A stretch of DNA of 64,000 bases, from assembly GCA_963669155.1 (NCBI GenBank), contig OZ022595.1:5947642-6011641 (forward strand), written 5' to 3'. Made by a program: the position numbers and the translations under genes. Below are positions 1-10,694 of the stretch, one piece after another (the stretch's first letter is position 1; each line of letters begins with the position of its first letter). Under the pieces are notes generated by a model. That model was given only the letters and a program-made list of their open reading frames with translations, searched no databases and was not told the DNA's origin. Source of the stretch: Arbacia lixula. Lineage: Eukaryota; Echinodermata; Echinoidea; Arbacioida; Arbaciidae.

Positions 1-139
1 ACATTGGTGGACGTGATGTTTGTAAACAAGGAAATCACAGCAACTATGTTACTCATGCTTTTGATACTCGGGACACGACACTTGCGATGGAAAATGAGTC
101 CTAGCTTACACTAGCCTTGAGTGTCAAAACCTTGAACTT

Positions 140-620
140 CTCAACCCACGCCGCTACGCACCAGCCGCCAAACCAGCCGAGTACGTCAGCTTCCCCAAGG
201 ACATAAAGCTTCGTGAACGAGGAAAGCGGGGAGGGGTAAAGGTACGTGCCAGGAAGAGAGGGTCAAAACCACTCCTACCGACAATAATACTTGGAAACGT
301 TAGATCATTAGCAAGTGAAATCGACGAACTGCTTTCATCGACCCGCCATTTTAACGAATATAGATAAGCCTGTTTGGTGGGAAACATGGTTGAATAGCAG
401 TATTTCAGATAATGTGATTGACATTCCTGATTCTGATGTTGTGAGAGGGGACCGTACGTCTGAGTCGGGAAAAGTGAGAGGAGGGGACTTCGTCTTTACT
501 TCAGTAGGAGATAGTGTACATCAAATATGTCAAATGCACTCCTGATAAAGAATATATTACTGTTGGGTTACGCCCGTATCATCTTCCACGGGAGTTCCCG
601 CAGATCTTTATTACGGTGTG
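140..620 (+). pseudogene. L2/CR1-like LINE endonuclease fragment
   Basis: Fragment of a non-LTR retrotransposon ORF2, amino-terminal part. One frame reads a basic stretch followed by ILGNVRSLASEIDELLSS, the usual opening of an L2/CR1-type apurinic endonuclease. After a frameshift near 365 a second frame gives ETWLNSSISDNVIDIP, which contains the catalytic-region glutamate of the TETWL motif. After another shift the sequence reads LRPYHLPREFPQIFITVCY. It then stops abruptly at 620, where the outer DNA transposon begins. At least two frame breaks make it dead. It is read on the plus strand, antisense to the long open frame at 154-387, which is a shadow. Confidence 0.8.
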
Positions 621-823
621 TTACACCCACAAATGTAATAATCGCCTACAAATGTAATAACGCCCACAAATGTAATAACACTTTACCCACAAATGTAATA
701 ACGCCCACAAATGTAATAACACTTTACCCACAAATGCAATAACTTCACCCACAAATGGCCTAATGCACTTTACCCACAAATGTAATAATTTTTAGGGGAT
801 ATTTTGTCGAATTTCTTCAAAAG
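621..823 (+). repeat. Left terminal inverted repeat of the outer element
   Basis: About nine degenerate copies of acccacaaatgtaataa are separated by short spacers, often cactttac. They are followed by a unique block ending near 823 (ttttaggggatattttgtcg). The reverse complement of the whole arrangement recurs at 10505-10682. Repeated short motifs at transposon ends commonly serve as transposase binding sites; here that role is inferred. Confidence 0.85.
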
Positions 824-839
824 TGAAGCCCGGTACTAA

Positions 840-2000
840 TACATCGGTATAGCGCGCAGTCTTTATTCCAGACCCAATTATAGGCCCGATCATCTTCTCT
901 CTGTGGAATAACGTGAGAATTTAGCCTAGTCTTTCCTCCAGACCCGAAAATTTCAAAAATAAGAGCGTAGTCTTTTTTTTCAGACCCAATTATTTCATTG
1001 TTGAATCTGCAAAACCAAGACCCAATCATCTTATTCCTGAGGGGTAACCTGAGAATCGAGTCTAGTCTTTCCTCCAGACCCGGTTATTTCAAAAGTAAGA
1101 CTGTAGTCTTTTCTACAGACCCATTTAATTCATTTTCTTACTCTTCAAAACCAAGGCCCCCATCATCTTATTTCTGTGGAATAACGTGAGAATGGAGCCT
1201 AGTCTTTGTTCCAGACCCAATTATTTCAAGAATAAGAGTGCAGTTTCTTCTGCAGACCCAATTATTTCATTTTTTTTAAATCTTCAAAACCTAGGCCCGA
1301 TCGTCTTATTCTTGTGGAATAACATGAGAATCGAGCCTAGTCTCTCCTCCAGACCCGATAATTTTGAAAAAGAGCGTAATTTTTCCAGACCCAATTTTTT
1401 CATTTTTTGAATCTTCAAAACCAAGGCCCGATCATCTTATTTCTGAATCAAATCTAGTCTTTTCTTTTAACCCGATTATTTCAAAAATAAGAGCGTAGGC
1501 TTTTCTCCAGACCTGTTTAATTCATTTTTCTAAATCTTCAAAACCAAGGCCCGATCGTCTTATTCTTGTGGAATAACATGAGAATCGAGCCTAGTCTTTC
1601 CTTCAGACCGGTTTATTTAAAAAAAGATAAGAGTATAGTATTTCCTTCACACCCAAGTATTTCATTATTTCAAATTTTCAAAACCAAGGCCCGATCATCT
1701 TATTCCTGAGGGAAACCTGAGAATCGAGTCTAGTCTCTCTCCTAAACCCGATTTTTTTAAAAAGTAAGAGCATAGTCTTTTCTGCAGACCCATTCAATTC
1801 ATTTTCTTACTTTTCTAAACCAAGGCCCCATCATCTTATTCTTGTGGAGTAACACGAGAATCGACCAAGTCTTCCCTCCAGACCCGGTTATTTTAAGAAT
1901 AAAAAACAAATAAAATAAACTTGAAAACAAAGATCCCACCATCTTCCAAACTAAGACCCTGTAATAAAGCAATGGTTTAGTGCGTAGTCTTTCCGCCATA
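840..2000. repeat. ~137-bp tandem satellite, about eight units
   Basis: The anchor phrase (c)ctagtctttcctccagaccc recurs near 924, 1063, 1200, 1337, 1453, 1590, 1730 and 1866. Spacing is about 137-140 bp except for one short unit of about 116 bp. Each unit also holds a half-repeat (cgtagtctttt..cagaccca) about 70 bp away, so the array probably grew from a ~70-bp dimer. It has no coding potential. It lies just inside the left end of the outer element and is not mirrored at the right end. Confidence 0.85.
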
Positions 2001-2045
2001 CCTGTTCAATTAAAAAATAAAATCTATAAGACCCTCCCAGCAAAC

Positions 2046-2760
2046 GGCCGTTACATGGCAAAAGACTGTATGTGCAAATTCTTACTTTTTCAGGTTTTTA
2101 CATTTGGGAGGGTTTATTCGAGAGCTCTTTTCATTTATCTAGGTCTCGTAATTCCAGGTTTTTTCAATTTCAAGATAGCAAGGGCTATCTACAGTACTTT
2201 TTACGAAAATGCCAACTCGTTACATAGTAAAACGATGTATTTTATAGATACGCTCAAAAAATGCCGCAGAAGAGCGCAATGATTTACGGTAAAACGATGT
2301 ATCTGTTAGTTACACTGTTCTGCCCTGAATCGAAATGCCGCAGAAGAGCGCAATGATTTACGGTAAAAAGATGTATCTGTTAGTTACACTGTTTTGCCCT
2401 GAATCGAAATGCCGCAGAAGAGCGCAATGATTTACGGTAAAAAGATGTATCTTTGATTACGCTGTTCTGCCCTGAATCGAGTGAGCGCACACAGCTACGT
2501 GATAAATGGCAAAACGATGTATCTGCAACATACATTATTTTACAAGAATGGTGAGTTACAAACTTCATTGAATAGTTTACGACAAAAAAGTGTATCTGCT
2601 ACATACATCTTTCAGCACAAATTGTGTGCCACGAAAGTCAGAGACTAGTTAATGGCAAAAAAGTGTATCTGCGACATACATCTTTTTCTACAAATTGTGC
2701 GACACGAAAGTCAAAGACCATAATTATGGCCAAATGAAGTATCTGCAAAACATATCCTTT
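2046..2760 (+). repeat. Left subterminal repeat array of the inner element
   Basis: Units of about 72-75 bp carry tta-cggtaaaacgatgtatctg followed by variable sequence (gttctgccctgaatcg). They recur near 2228, 2290, 2364, 2437, 2508, 2584, 2655 and 2725. The units at 2280-2480 are close to identical and later ones are more diverged. The core gatgtatctg is the same as that in the array at the other end of the element, in inverted orientation. It is probably a transposase-binding array (inference). Confidence 0.75.
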
Positions 2761-2804
2761 TCCACATGTCACTTTGTGCGTCCCCTCCCCCCCCCCCCCC
2801 CCAA

Positions 2805-4528
2805 ACAGAGACTACCTTATGGTAAAAGATTGTATTGTGTAAAATAGGCCTAAATCATGTAGTTTTAGACAAAGGTGGACAATGCCAATGATTTCATTTA
2901 CCCATGTCGTCAATTTGGGTATTATTTTAGAGACATGACTACCATAGAACATTACAAGGCAAAACCATTTCATAAACAATGTATTTGCAAAATCATTTTG
3001 TAAATAATGTATTACAAAATATTTACAAATATGGACAATCACATTTAGACGTAATGAGTATTTGGGATACAGGCCCTACATGAAATTAATTTAGAAACGG
3101 AAAAAGTTAGTGAAAGGAATGTTGTATCTCTAACGTTAAATCGATTGGTGCATTAGAAAAGAGAAGACAAGCAAGAAGGAAAAAGAAAAGGGGAAGAGGA
3201 AAAAAAATTATCGATGTATTTTAACAATAACAAATATCATAAATGATACAAAATAATAGACGAATGGATGGTGTTATAGGATTGAAAAAGGTGGAACTGC
3301 AATGCAAAATGCAGCGGTGATGTTGCGCACATGCAGGACCTACCAACGATTTAGTGTGAGCTAGCGTTAATCTTGTCACTAATATTATTAACGAGTTTAC
3401 CCGCGTTTAAACGACGCATTGGCGTACGCTAGACTTATTGTTGAACGCATTTTAACGCTGACATGATGCCACTGTAGCTGCATGCACTGACCGAGGATAA
3501 AAATCTCCAGTGTGGGTGGGGGCCCGGGGGCTGAAAAGATGTCTTTGGGAAGTCGTGGAATCATGATGGTCCGGTTAGCTTTAAAGACAATAGAAGACAT
3601 CAAGGTGAGTAACAAGTCTATTTGTTTTACTTGCACGTTGTATCTCAATGCATATGGTTGAGCTGCAGCACGAGTTGTAATGTTAGCAGGGCCTAGGCCT
3701 AGGGCTAGCTATAGCTACCTAGCTCGCGCTCGCCCGATCGGGCTCGGGTTCAACAGCGCATGCATAGTGCTGAATGCGACTGTGCATGTGAGACTAGACC
3801 TAGTTCTAGATAGACTAGGCTAATGATCTTATTCTTGTTTAGACCTGGCTAGATTCTGTGTGGACACGTATCACATTAGGCTCAGGCTACTGTATTTACA
3901 AAATTTGATTATTTTCCTCTTCTGCCTCATGAGTCCTGTTTCATTTTTCTTCTCTTTTCTGCTGATTTCCCCCCCTTTTGGCCTTCTTTTTTCCCTTTAT
4001 TTGTTTCCTTTTCTTAAAACACAACCTTCATAATGGTAAGTCCATCGGGTTCGGTAAAATACGAGATAAGTTGTCCATGTAGTAAATGTATCAACTTTCT
4101 ATTGAAGGTCAATTCAGATGTGGCTCAAGTGATGTGTCAATGTGAGGAAGGTCTCCTAACATTATTCATGTGAGATCTTGACATCTTCAGTACTTAGGAT
4201 TAGTAGTAGCAATCAACTTATCTTTTACTACTAATGTTAGAACATGGACATGACAAATAGATTGTGAGGTCTGAAGTTGCAACTCACGATGATCAGATGA
4301 TGTTAAATTGGTAATATTTTATGGGACATTATTCTTTGCTTAAGTAATCCTTGGAAGAAGTTTAGATGAGACATGTTTTTTTAGCTCTGGGATGTCACAA
4401 AAATTGACTCAGTAAAAAAAAATATAAAGAAAGTTGAATGGAAGTTCAAATCAAATAAATCTTACAAATATATTATAGTTTTTACTTTTTGAAGAGTAAA
4501 CTTTGTCTTCCTTCATTTTCCCTGGCAG
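2805..4528. other. Interior of the inner element, no gene assigned
   Basis: A C-homopolymer at about 2788-2803 ends the repeat array. The rest is AT-rich with a more GC-balanced patch at 3400-3800 (palindrome-rich, gggcccggggg at 3520). This patch may hold a promoter or first exon of the transposase-like gene. One candidate first exon, ATG at 3539 ending at a GTGAGT donor at 3605, is discussed under rejected items because its phase does not fit the next exon. Confidence 0.4.
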
Positions 4529-4969
4529 TGGCAGTCAATATTGCACTCAGTGAAAATACTGATGAAGCAATAATGGACATGATGGAGCTCGTGAAGTCTG
4601 TAGAGGGTACATCGTCAGCAGGTCCTGGACCAGAAGCAAGACTAGACGTAAACAGAGAGGTTGGCCAAAGTGATATGACTGGTACAGCTGTACTTGGGGA
4701 TGGTGAGTTCATTTAAGACCTATAAAGTTTGACCACTGTTACTGCTCCATTTATTTTGTTAGGTTATTAGGCTTTTATTTTTCAAGAGGATATACATAAA
4801 TTAATAAATAAAAGAGGTGGATAAACTGGCTTAATACATCAGTGTATTTTATTAAAAAGATTGAATTATGATGTCTTTAACGTGACCATGATAATAGTAT
4901 TTTAAAAGATAAGGCCTATCAAACGATATGTGAATCTGCGGTCGAAAAAAAATTATGAGTTCGAGAGTG

Positions 4970-5620
4970 AAACAAAAACATGAGGAAGAGGAGGATCAGA
5001 GGGGGAGGAAAGAAGAAGTAGAAGAAGGAGAGAAGGAGAGGGGAACAAGAAGAAAAATAAGCTCATGAAGAAAGAAAAAAGAGGGAGGAATTAGATAAAA
5101 GGAGATCAGAGCCGAAGAAGAGGATGAAAAATGGAAGAAGATGCATGAATGAAGAGATGGAGAAAAAAAAGGAGGGAAGCAAAAGGAAGATGGTAAAGAA
5201 TTAGAAGAAATCAAATAACAGAAGAAGAAAGAAGAAGAAGATGAAGAAAAAGAAGAGGAAGAAAAGAAAAAGAAGAAAAAAACAAAAAAGTGGAAGAAGA
5301 TGATGAAAGAAGAGGTGATGAAAAGAAGCAGGAGAGGGGAAAAAGATGAAGATGAAGTGGTCGGAGAGTCAAAGAATTAACAAGAAGATGAAGAAGAAAA
5401 TGCATCCAAAAGAAAAGAGGATAGAAGAAGAAGGGAAAACAATAAAAATAATGATAAACAGAAGGTTGAAAATAAGAAGAATATAATAAGGAGAGGAGGG
5501 GAGAAGGGGGAGGTAAAAAAGAACAACTGTGTTTAAATAAGAGAGAGAGGGGGGGGGGGAGAGATGATAAAGAGTGATAGAGAGAGGAACAGAGAAAGAT
5601 GAACAAATTATCATGGTCTA
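4970..5620. repeat. 650-bp GA-rich purine tract
   Basis: The plus strand is almost wholly purine: gaagaa, gga, and gagaga ending in a G9 run near 5555. It lies inside the large intron (4703-6489) of the transposase-like gene. The long minus-strand frames here are pure Ser/Phe/Leu low-complexity shadows. Such a mirror-rich polypurine stretch can form triplex DNA; that is general knowledge, not shown here. Confidence 0.85.
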
Positions 5621-6489
5621 TATACGTTACAGACATCATTATTCAATCTTTTTATTAAAATGTCTGAGTGCATAGACTGTTCTCATCGCATGTTTTGCAG
5701 TCTGCGGTTAACTGGTAGGGGGATGTAATGCTCCCAAGTGTCTAACGTTTACTTAAAAATCAGCTGCTATCTGCTGAAATTCTCTCCTCTTGTACCATGA
5801 TCTCGAATGCGTCAATGTTTTAACGAAGGGTGTTCGTCATGACATTCGATCACAATAAATGTCAACGTAAACAAATTGCAGACCAAGCCACTGACCCTTT
5901 AAAAATTAAAGTATCAGACTCAAGGGGTAGACCCCCTCCCCCACCCCATTTATGTTCGTAAAAATAAAACCGGGACAAAATGTTACCAACCAACAAAGGC
6001 ATATATCATCTATCCATATAACACTGCTAATTCCACCTTTTTTTTTTTAAACAGTGGGGTTGCGTGTCCAGCCACTTAACACAAATAAAGGTGCAATATT
6101 TACCATTTTATTTTGCAAAAAGTATTTATCAAGTATTTTATCATAAAATATTCTGTGTGATCTTGTTGAAATAAATTATATTCAAAATGCTCTGTCAGGA
6201 TACCCAACCTGTCCGGACACCCAATGACTGGGTATACTAGATATCAAAAGTGATTTCCTTTGTCAGTCGCTTTGTAGGATGATATCATAGTATTTTTTTT
6301 TAGATTTAATTATCTAATGGCTGAGTTATGTACCATTTGGTACTTGTTGTAAAAAATTTTTTCATGGGAATGCCCCTGTGCTTATCTGAGGAATGTCATT
6401 AAGGAATATGTACCCAGTACAAATCATTCACAATTTTCTCTACATTTAAAGCAGTTATTGTTTGTTACTATTTTCTTCTCCTTCTGCAG
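5621..6489. other. Intron of the transposase-like gene
   Basis: AT-rich sequence between the purine tract and the second exon, with short homopolymers (T10 near 6040, C-rich near 5937). It ends in the pyrimidine-rich acceptor ttcttctccttctgcag. I see no gene or repeat in it. Confidence 0.5.
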
Positions 6490-7342
6490 GAAAACGATGC
6501 CGAACAGAAAAGGAAAGAAGTGGCACAAATCGAAAAAGACATCCTTTGCTTCCACCATGCCAGTGTAACAAGAGGTGTGCACAGCAATTCACATCTGCAG
6601 AACGAGAGAGTGTTCATGATTTGTTCTGGAACTGGAGTTTTGATCGTCATAGAGACTTTATTGTCAGAAATGTGAGCAAAGTACCAAAAAAAAAGAGTTT
6701 CAGATACACAAAAAGAGTCTCGTCGTTCAAACACACTAGTTTGGAAGTTTGGTAACAAGACAGTTTGCAATTCTTTTTTTCTGCGCACACTTGGATATAC
6801 ATGTGACAGTGTTGTAGTTGCAGCTTTAAAGAATGGTAGTGTAGTTGGGGGTGGTGATTCAGAAGTTATTGTTGGGGCACAAGGGGATGGAAGAGGTACA
6901 TGTAATCACGAGCCTACAAATAAGTTCCCAGAGGATTTCTGCCAACAAGTAAAGGATGACATAGAGTCAGACAGACCACAGATATCACATTTCAAAAGAG
7001 AACATGCGCTCAACAGACGCTATCTGCCTTCAGATCTGTCAGTTCGGGAAATGCGCAGACAATTTTTTGACAAGAGAAAACAAGAAAATGCAACGGTTTG
7101 TTCTGATTTTTCTATATTCATTCAAACTTTTCTGGATGGACATGTCCTTAAATGAATAATGTACTTTGATGTTTGTATTACATCTAAAATCACGATAGTG
7201 CATAAACTGTACACACTATCCCTAATTATTTTGTCAGTTTTAGAATTAAACTGCCAAAGGGCAAGTGTGGATAACATCTTTCTTTAAAGAAATTTCATCA
7301 TCAGTCAGGTTACCCTTTTTACTGAAAAAATTTCCGTTTTTG

Positions 7343-7922
7343 TCTCGCCTGCATAGCAGAGTGAGACTATTCTTATTATATCATCTTCAAATTTGCCATG
7401 ATGGTCCTTCATGATAAGGCAAAGAAGTCTATTGATGTTGGTGTTGCTGCCTCCAGTGTTCCGTATTTTATAGGGTCAAAGGTCATAATTGTGTTAGGTT
7501 TCTGAACGCTCTACGTACAGGCTGCAGTTCTTGTCGGATCATCTTCAAATTTGCCATGAAGGTCCATCATGATATGGCGAAGAAACCAATCAAAATTGGT
7601 GGTGCTGCCAGAAGTGTTCTAGATTGTATAGGGTCAAAGGTCATATTGTAAATGTTACGTAAATATACATGTATGCTTGCTCATAAGGGTAACCAAGTAT
7701 CGCTGATCATCCTGCATGACTTTCCGGTTCACATGATCAAGATCAAAGGTAATTTAGGGTCATAAAACTTTGTACATGGTGAAGGTTTTTTCGAATGTCA
7801 TAACTTGGGGAGTATATAAACCTTGTTCATAAAACTTGGACAAAAGGTCAAAACAAGGTATTCAGTATCCATGAAACTGACACAGAATGCTACCCTTTAC
7901 TAATTGTGAGATGCAGGCGAGA
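7343..7922. mobile_element. Short non-autonomous element with TCTCGCCTGCAT ends
   Basis: The left end tctcgcctgcat (7343-7354) is matched by its reverse complement atgcaggcgaga at 7911-7922, giving a ~580-bp element with 12-bp inverted ends. Inside, a phrase (catcttcaaatttgccatg..ggtcc.tcatgat) occurs twice, near 7382 and 7541, showing an internal duplication of ~160 bp. The phrase tagcagagtgagac after the left end is typical of a repeat I remember from several marine invertebrate genomes. It lies just 3' of the second transposase exon and may have helped break that gene. Confidence 0.6.
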
Positions 7923-9229
7923 CCGCCAGTGGCGTTACACTTGTTAAATGTCATATACCCTTTTTTCTCAAAATTGATACACTGATACATGTATTAGGTA
8001 ACAGGTCTTAAAATAAGGATTAGTATTGTTATCATCATGGTTATCATTATTTGTCATCCTCATTTTGTAAAATTAGCTAAATGAATGTCTTGTCAATCGC
8101 AAGAAGATGTCCACTTAATTGAGTTCAAACAATGATGTTTAGGTATCAATGTAATAGTCCAGCTTTAATACACATTAATTTTAAAAATGTAACAATATTT
8201 TGCATTCTGCCCGTTACTAACGAGGAAACCAATGCCAGTTATGCAATGAAGATTATATAACATAACAAGGAGGATTTCATGAGTACTGGTTTCTAAAGCC
8301 TTTGACAGAATGGTAAATATTCCTATTTGCAGCAGCATGAACAATTTTGTTGCAAAGTTTTTATAGTACCATAGAGACAGCTTTTAGAGCCCAAATTTAG
8401 TGTAAAGAATGTTTTCTCAAGAAACGCATGTAATGTTCTCACTTGTACACTTATTTCATATATATGTTCTAAATTTGACATGAATTGGATATACCATCTC
8501 CATTGCTTGAAACAATTAATTTCCTCAACTTACTCAATTTTTTAAATTGAAAAATTTGCCTTATTTGTATTGAAGTTTATTGAAATAAATTATGATAATT
8601 CATTCAATAATTTGAATGTATGTAAAAAAAAAAATACCATAAATATGATATTTGGAATCATATTCTTGAGCTGGTTGGATTCATATTCTAATCTATGTCC
8701 GAGAAATCACTGTTTTAAATGTTTTTCGTGAGATATAAAGTTGCATGTATTCATACTTTCATGTGTTATGAAATTCAACAATTGTTTGCATTGATGACTA
8801 TTTGCAATGCTTATAAAATAAATGGAACTACAGCATTTTAAAGATTCTGTTTTATTGTTTTTTAATTTGTACCAAGATTATGAGATATGGCGTGAGCAAT
8901 ATAATACTGTTGTTTGAAAATAGACAATGTATGTTACAAATTATGTAAAATTGTCAACCAAAGAGAAGAAAGAAGGCAGTATAATCGGAAATGCATTTTG
9001 CAACATATCATTTGGGATTCTATTAGACCAATCAAAATGTTACAAATCAATCAAAGAATCTTACATAAAAAGGGGACCAAGAAAAAAAAGGTGATATCTT
9101 CCCGCATAAAAGTTGTGTATGAACGTCATTTTTCAACTTAGATATTTGCTGTGACTCTCGAAAATTGGGGCGCACTTGTGTATTAACATCAAAGTGCATA
9201 AGCAATATTGACTATGAATTTCAAAAGGG
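7923..9229. other. AT-rich filler of the inner element
   Basis: About 30% GC with many poly-A and poly-T runs and no convincing exon. The open frame at 8914-9141 is Lys/Ile-rich low complexity. The missing carboxy-terminal transposase exons would be expected here, but no D, D or E motif context could be found on either strand. Confidence 0.5.
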
Positions 9230-10000
9230 GGGCACAGGCCATAATTCAAACGAATGTTTATGCAGATACACCCTTTTACCGTGATTTGCCCATGAAAACT
9301 AATATATGTATCTGTAGATACATCATTTTACTGTGATTTGACAATGATCACCAAATGTATTTGCAGATACATCATTTTGCCGTGAATCGACCGTAGAAAA
9401 CCAATCTATGTATCTGCAGATACATCATTTTGTCATGAATTGGCCATAGAAACCAATCTTTGTATCTGCAGATACATCATTTAGCCAAGTTATTGAACTG
9501 TCCAGATTAGTTCTCCGTTAACGGCAAAACAATGTATCTGCAGATACATCATTTTGCCATGAATCGATCATTGAAACCAATCGATGTATCTGCAGATACA
9601 TCATTTAGCCAAATTATCGAACTGTCCAGATAAGTCCTCCGTTAACGGCAAAACACTGTATCTGCAGATACATCATTTTGCCATGAATCGATCATAGAAA
9701 CCAATCGATGTATCGGCAGATACATCGTTTTGCCGTTAACGGAGGACTAATCTGGACAATTCGATTATATGGCTAAATGATGTATCTACATAAAACAGTT
9801 ATTTTTATGAAATAAACAAGTTAAATGACACAAAAATTATTAAGGAAGATAGTGTACATGGTATTCTAATCATTCTAAATAGTTTCAACAATTAGATTTT
9901 TCATCCCTTTTCTGTTGAAGAAATACAAAATCTGAAACTTCAAAGCTGTTTTTCTCCGAATGCGCATTTTGCAGATACAGTGTTTTGCCATGTAACGGCC
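9230..10000 (-). repeat. Right subterminal repeat array with TGTATCTGCAGATACA palindromes
   Basis: About ten copies of TGTATCTGCAGATACA or close variants, each followed by atcattttgcc and a spacer (gtgaatcgaccatagaaacc or a longer taacggaggac version). The longer phrase with ttaacggcaaaac occurs three times, once inverted (9730-9760), so the array contains internal inversions. It mirrors the left array in sequence and distance from the end. It is not a CRISPR array: units are irregular, self-complementary and the spacers are themselves repeated. Confidence 0.85.
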
Positions 10001-10504
10001 GCAAACACAAAACGTTTTTCCTTTAGGTGCTGTACGTCTTCGTCCTAAATTATTTTTTTGGGGACTTTTTCCCGTTTTTTGGAGAACGTTTTAAAACGTT
10101 TTTAAACTTTTCAATCTTAAACCTTATGTACCTAGCGTTTACAGAACGTTTTATTTACGTTTAGTTCAATAAATAAAGAAATAAATCACTATACTTCTGT
10201 CATTATTTAAATGTCAGTAAAGTAATTTTGACGTCAATGTTACAATCTTAATATGATGTGATTTCATGATCAACACATCTGCACTTGTATGATCATAATA
10301 ATACGTAATATTTTCGTCAATACGATGTCTTTAAAGACCAACTAATCCTAATCCCATCCTATCTCAGTCTAATCCTAAGCTTACAACCTGAATTTATACC
10401 GGCAGTTGTTTACATTCACTTCAAGAAATTGCTGTTCACCCAACTGGCACTGAATTGAATACCTATCTGATGTTCATGAATATACATGCATGCAGTACAG
10501 GGTT
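10001..10504. repeat. Partial copy of the AACGTTTT-rich repeat family
   Basis: Starts gcaaacacaaaacgttttt and shares the phrase tacgtcttcgtcctaaatta with the reverse complement of 36360-36380. Both loci are full of aacgtttt words and contain a ctaatcctaatcc stretch. The inner transposon inserted at its very tip, so GCAAAC is both the tip and the duplicated target. The opposite end of this copy is not visible. Confidence 0.6.
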
Positions 10505-10682
10505 TCAGTTTTGAAGAAATTCGACAAAATATCCCCTAAAAATTATTAAATTTGTGGGTAAAGTGATTATTACATTTGTGGGTGGTTCAAAATTATTACA
10601 TTCGTGGGTAAAGTGCATTATTACATTTGTGGGTGAAATTATTACATTTGTGGGTAAAGTGTTATTACATTTGTGGGTGTAA
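10505..10682 (-). repeat. Right terminal inverted repeat of the outer element
   Basis: Reverse complement of the left arm. The unique block cgacaaaatatcccctaaaa is followed by about six copies of ttattacatttgtgggt and the terminus gggtgtaa. The order and spacing of units differ from the left arm, so the two arms have drifted or been remodelled by unequal exchange. Confidence 0.85.
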
Positions 10683-10694
10683 CACGGTGTGCTA

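Larger units (their letters stand above)
4529..7155 (+). pseudogene. Broken transposase-like gene with Cys-rich amino-terminal region
   Basis: Two exons join in frame. Exon 4529-4702 follows a pyrimidine-rich acceptor and ends GATG|GTGAGT. Exon 6490-7095 follows ttctgcag. The junction codon is GGA and leads into a Cys-x-Cys-x3-Cys motif (PPCQCNKRCAQQFTSAER) followed by FWNWSFDRHRDFIVRNV. An A9 run near 6682-6690 carries a one-base slip. Reading resumes in the next frame with WKFGNKTVCNSFFLRTLGY, a long acidic/basic region and FPEDFCQQVKDDIESDRP. This order (Cys cluster, FW..GD-type motif, KTFFL.TL motif, SHF.R) resembles by eye a large group of uncharacterised metazoan transposon-derived proteins. 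No DDE catalytic part was found before 9200, so it is 3'-truncated. A possible donor lies at 7095; the open frame ends at 7155. Confidence 0.6.
2046..10000. mobile_element. Inner ~8-kb DNA transposon with 6-bp target duplication
   Basis: The left end reads GGCCGTTACATGGCAAAA and the right end is its reverse complement, TTTTGCCATGTAACGGCC. Both are flanked outside by GCAAAC (2040-2045 and 10001-10006), a clean 6-bp target duplication. Both subterminal regions (2046-2760 and 9230-10000) carry arrays of gtatctg/cagatac units. The interior holds a split transposase-like gene (4529-7155), a purine tract, a smaller inverted-repeat insertion and AT-rich filler. The target was the tip of a repeat beginning GCAAACACAAAACG, related to the element at 35477-36434. 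Six-bp duplications are reported for several superfamilies (Dada, IS3EU, Polinton), and assignment needs the catalytic domain, which is missing here. Confidence 0.8.
621..10682. mobile_element. Outer DNA transposon with repeat-built terminal inverted repeats
   Basis: The left end starts TTACACCCACAAATG and the right end finishes with its reverse complement. The arms match imperfectly for about 200 bp, to a shared inner block (aggggatattttgtcgaa) at about 795-815 and 10520-10540. Both arms consist largely of copies of acccacaaatgtaataa. The flanks repeat: tacggtgtg at 612-620 and cacggtgtg at 10683-10691, giving a 7-9 bp duplication depending on where the terminus is drawn. The left flank is LINE endonuclease and the right flank is a different LINE. 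No transposase of its own can be assigned with certainty, because an 8-kb inner element occupies most of it. The superfamily is not recognised; 8-9 bp duplications occur in hAT, Mutator and KDZ-type elements. Confidence 0.8.

Noticed and set aside
3539..3604. Candidate first exon of the transposase-like gene (ATG, 22 codons, GTGAGT donor)
   Set aside because: It ends at phase 0, and joined to 4529 it gives a stop within 15 codons; an undetected exon between them would be needed.
5211..5639. 142-residue minus-strand frame
   Set aside because: Pure Ser/Leu/Phe/Pro low complexity produced by the purine tract.
9230..10000. CRISPR-like appearance of regular palindromic repeats
   Set aside because: Animal genome context, irregular spacing, repeated spacers and internal inversions; explained as transposon subterminal repeats.
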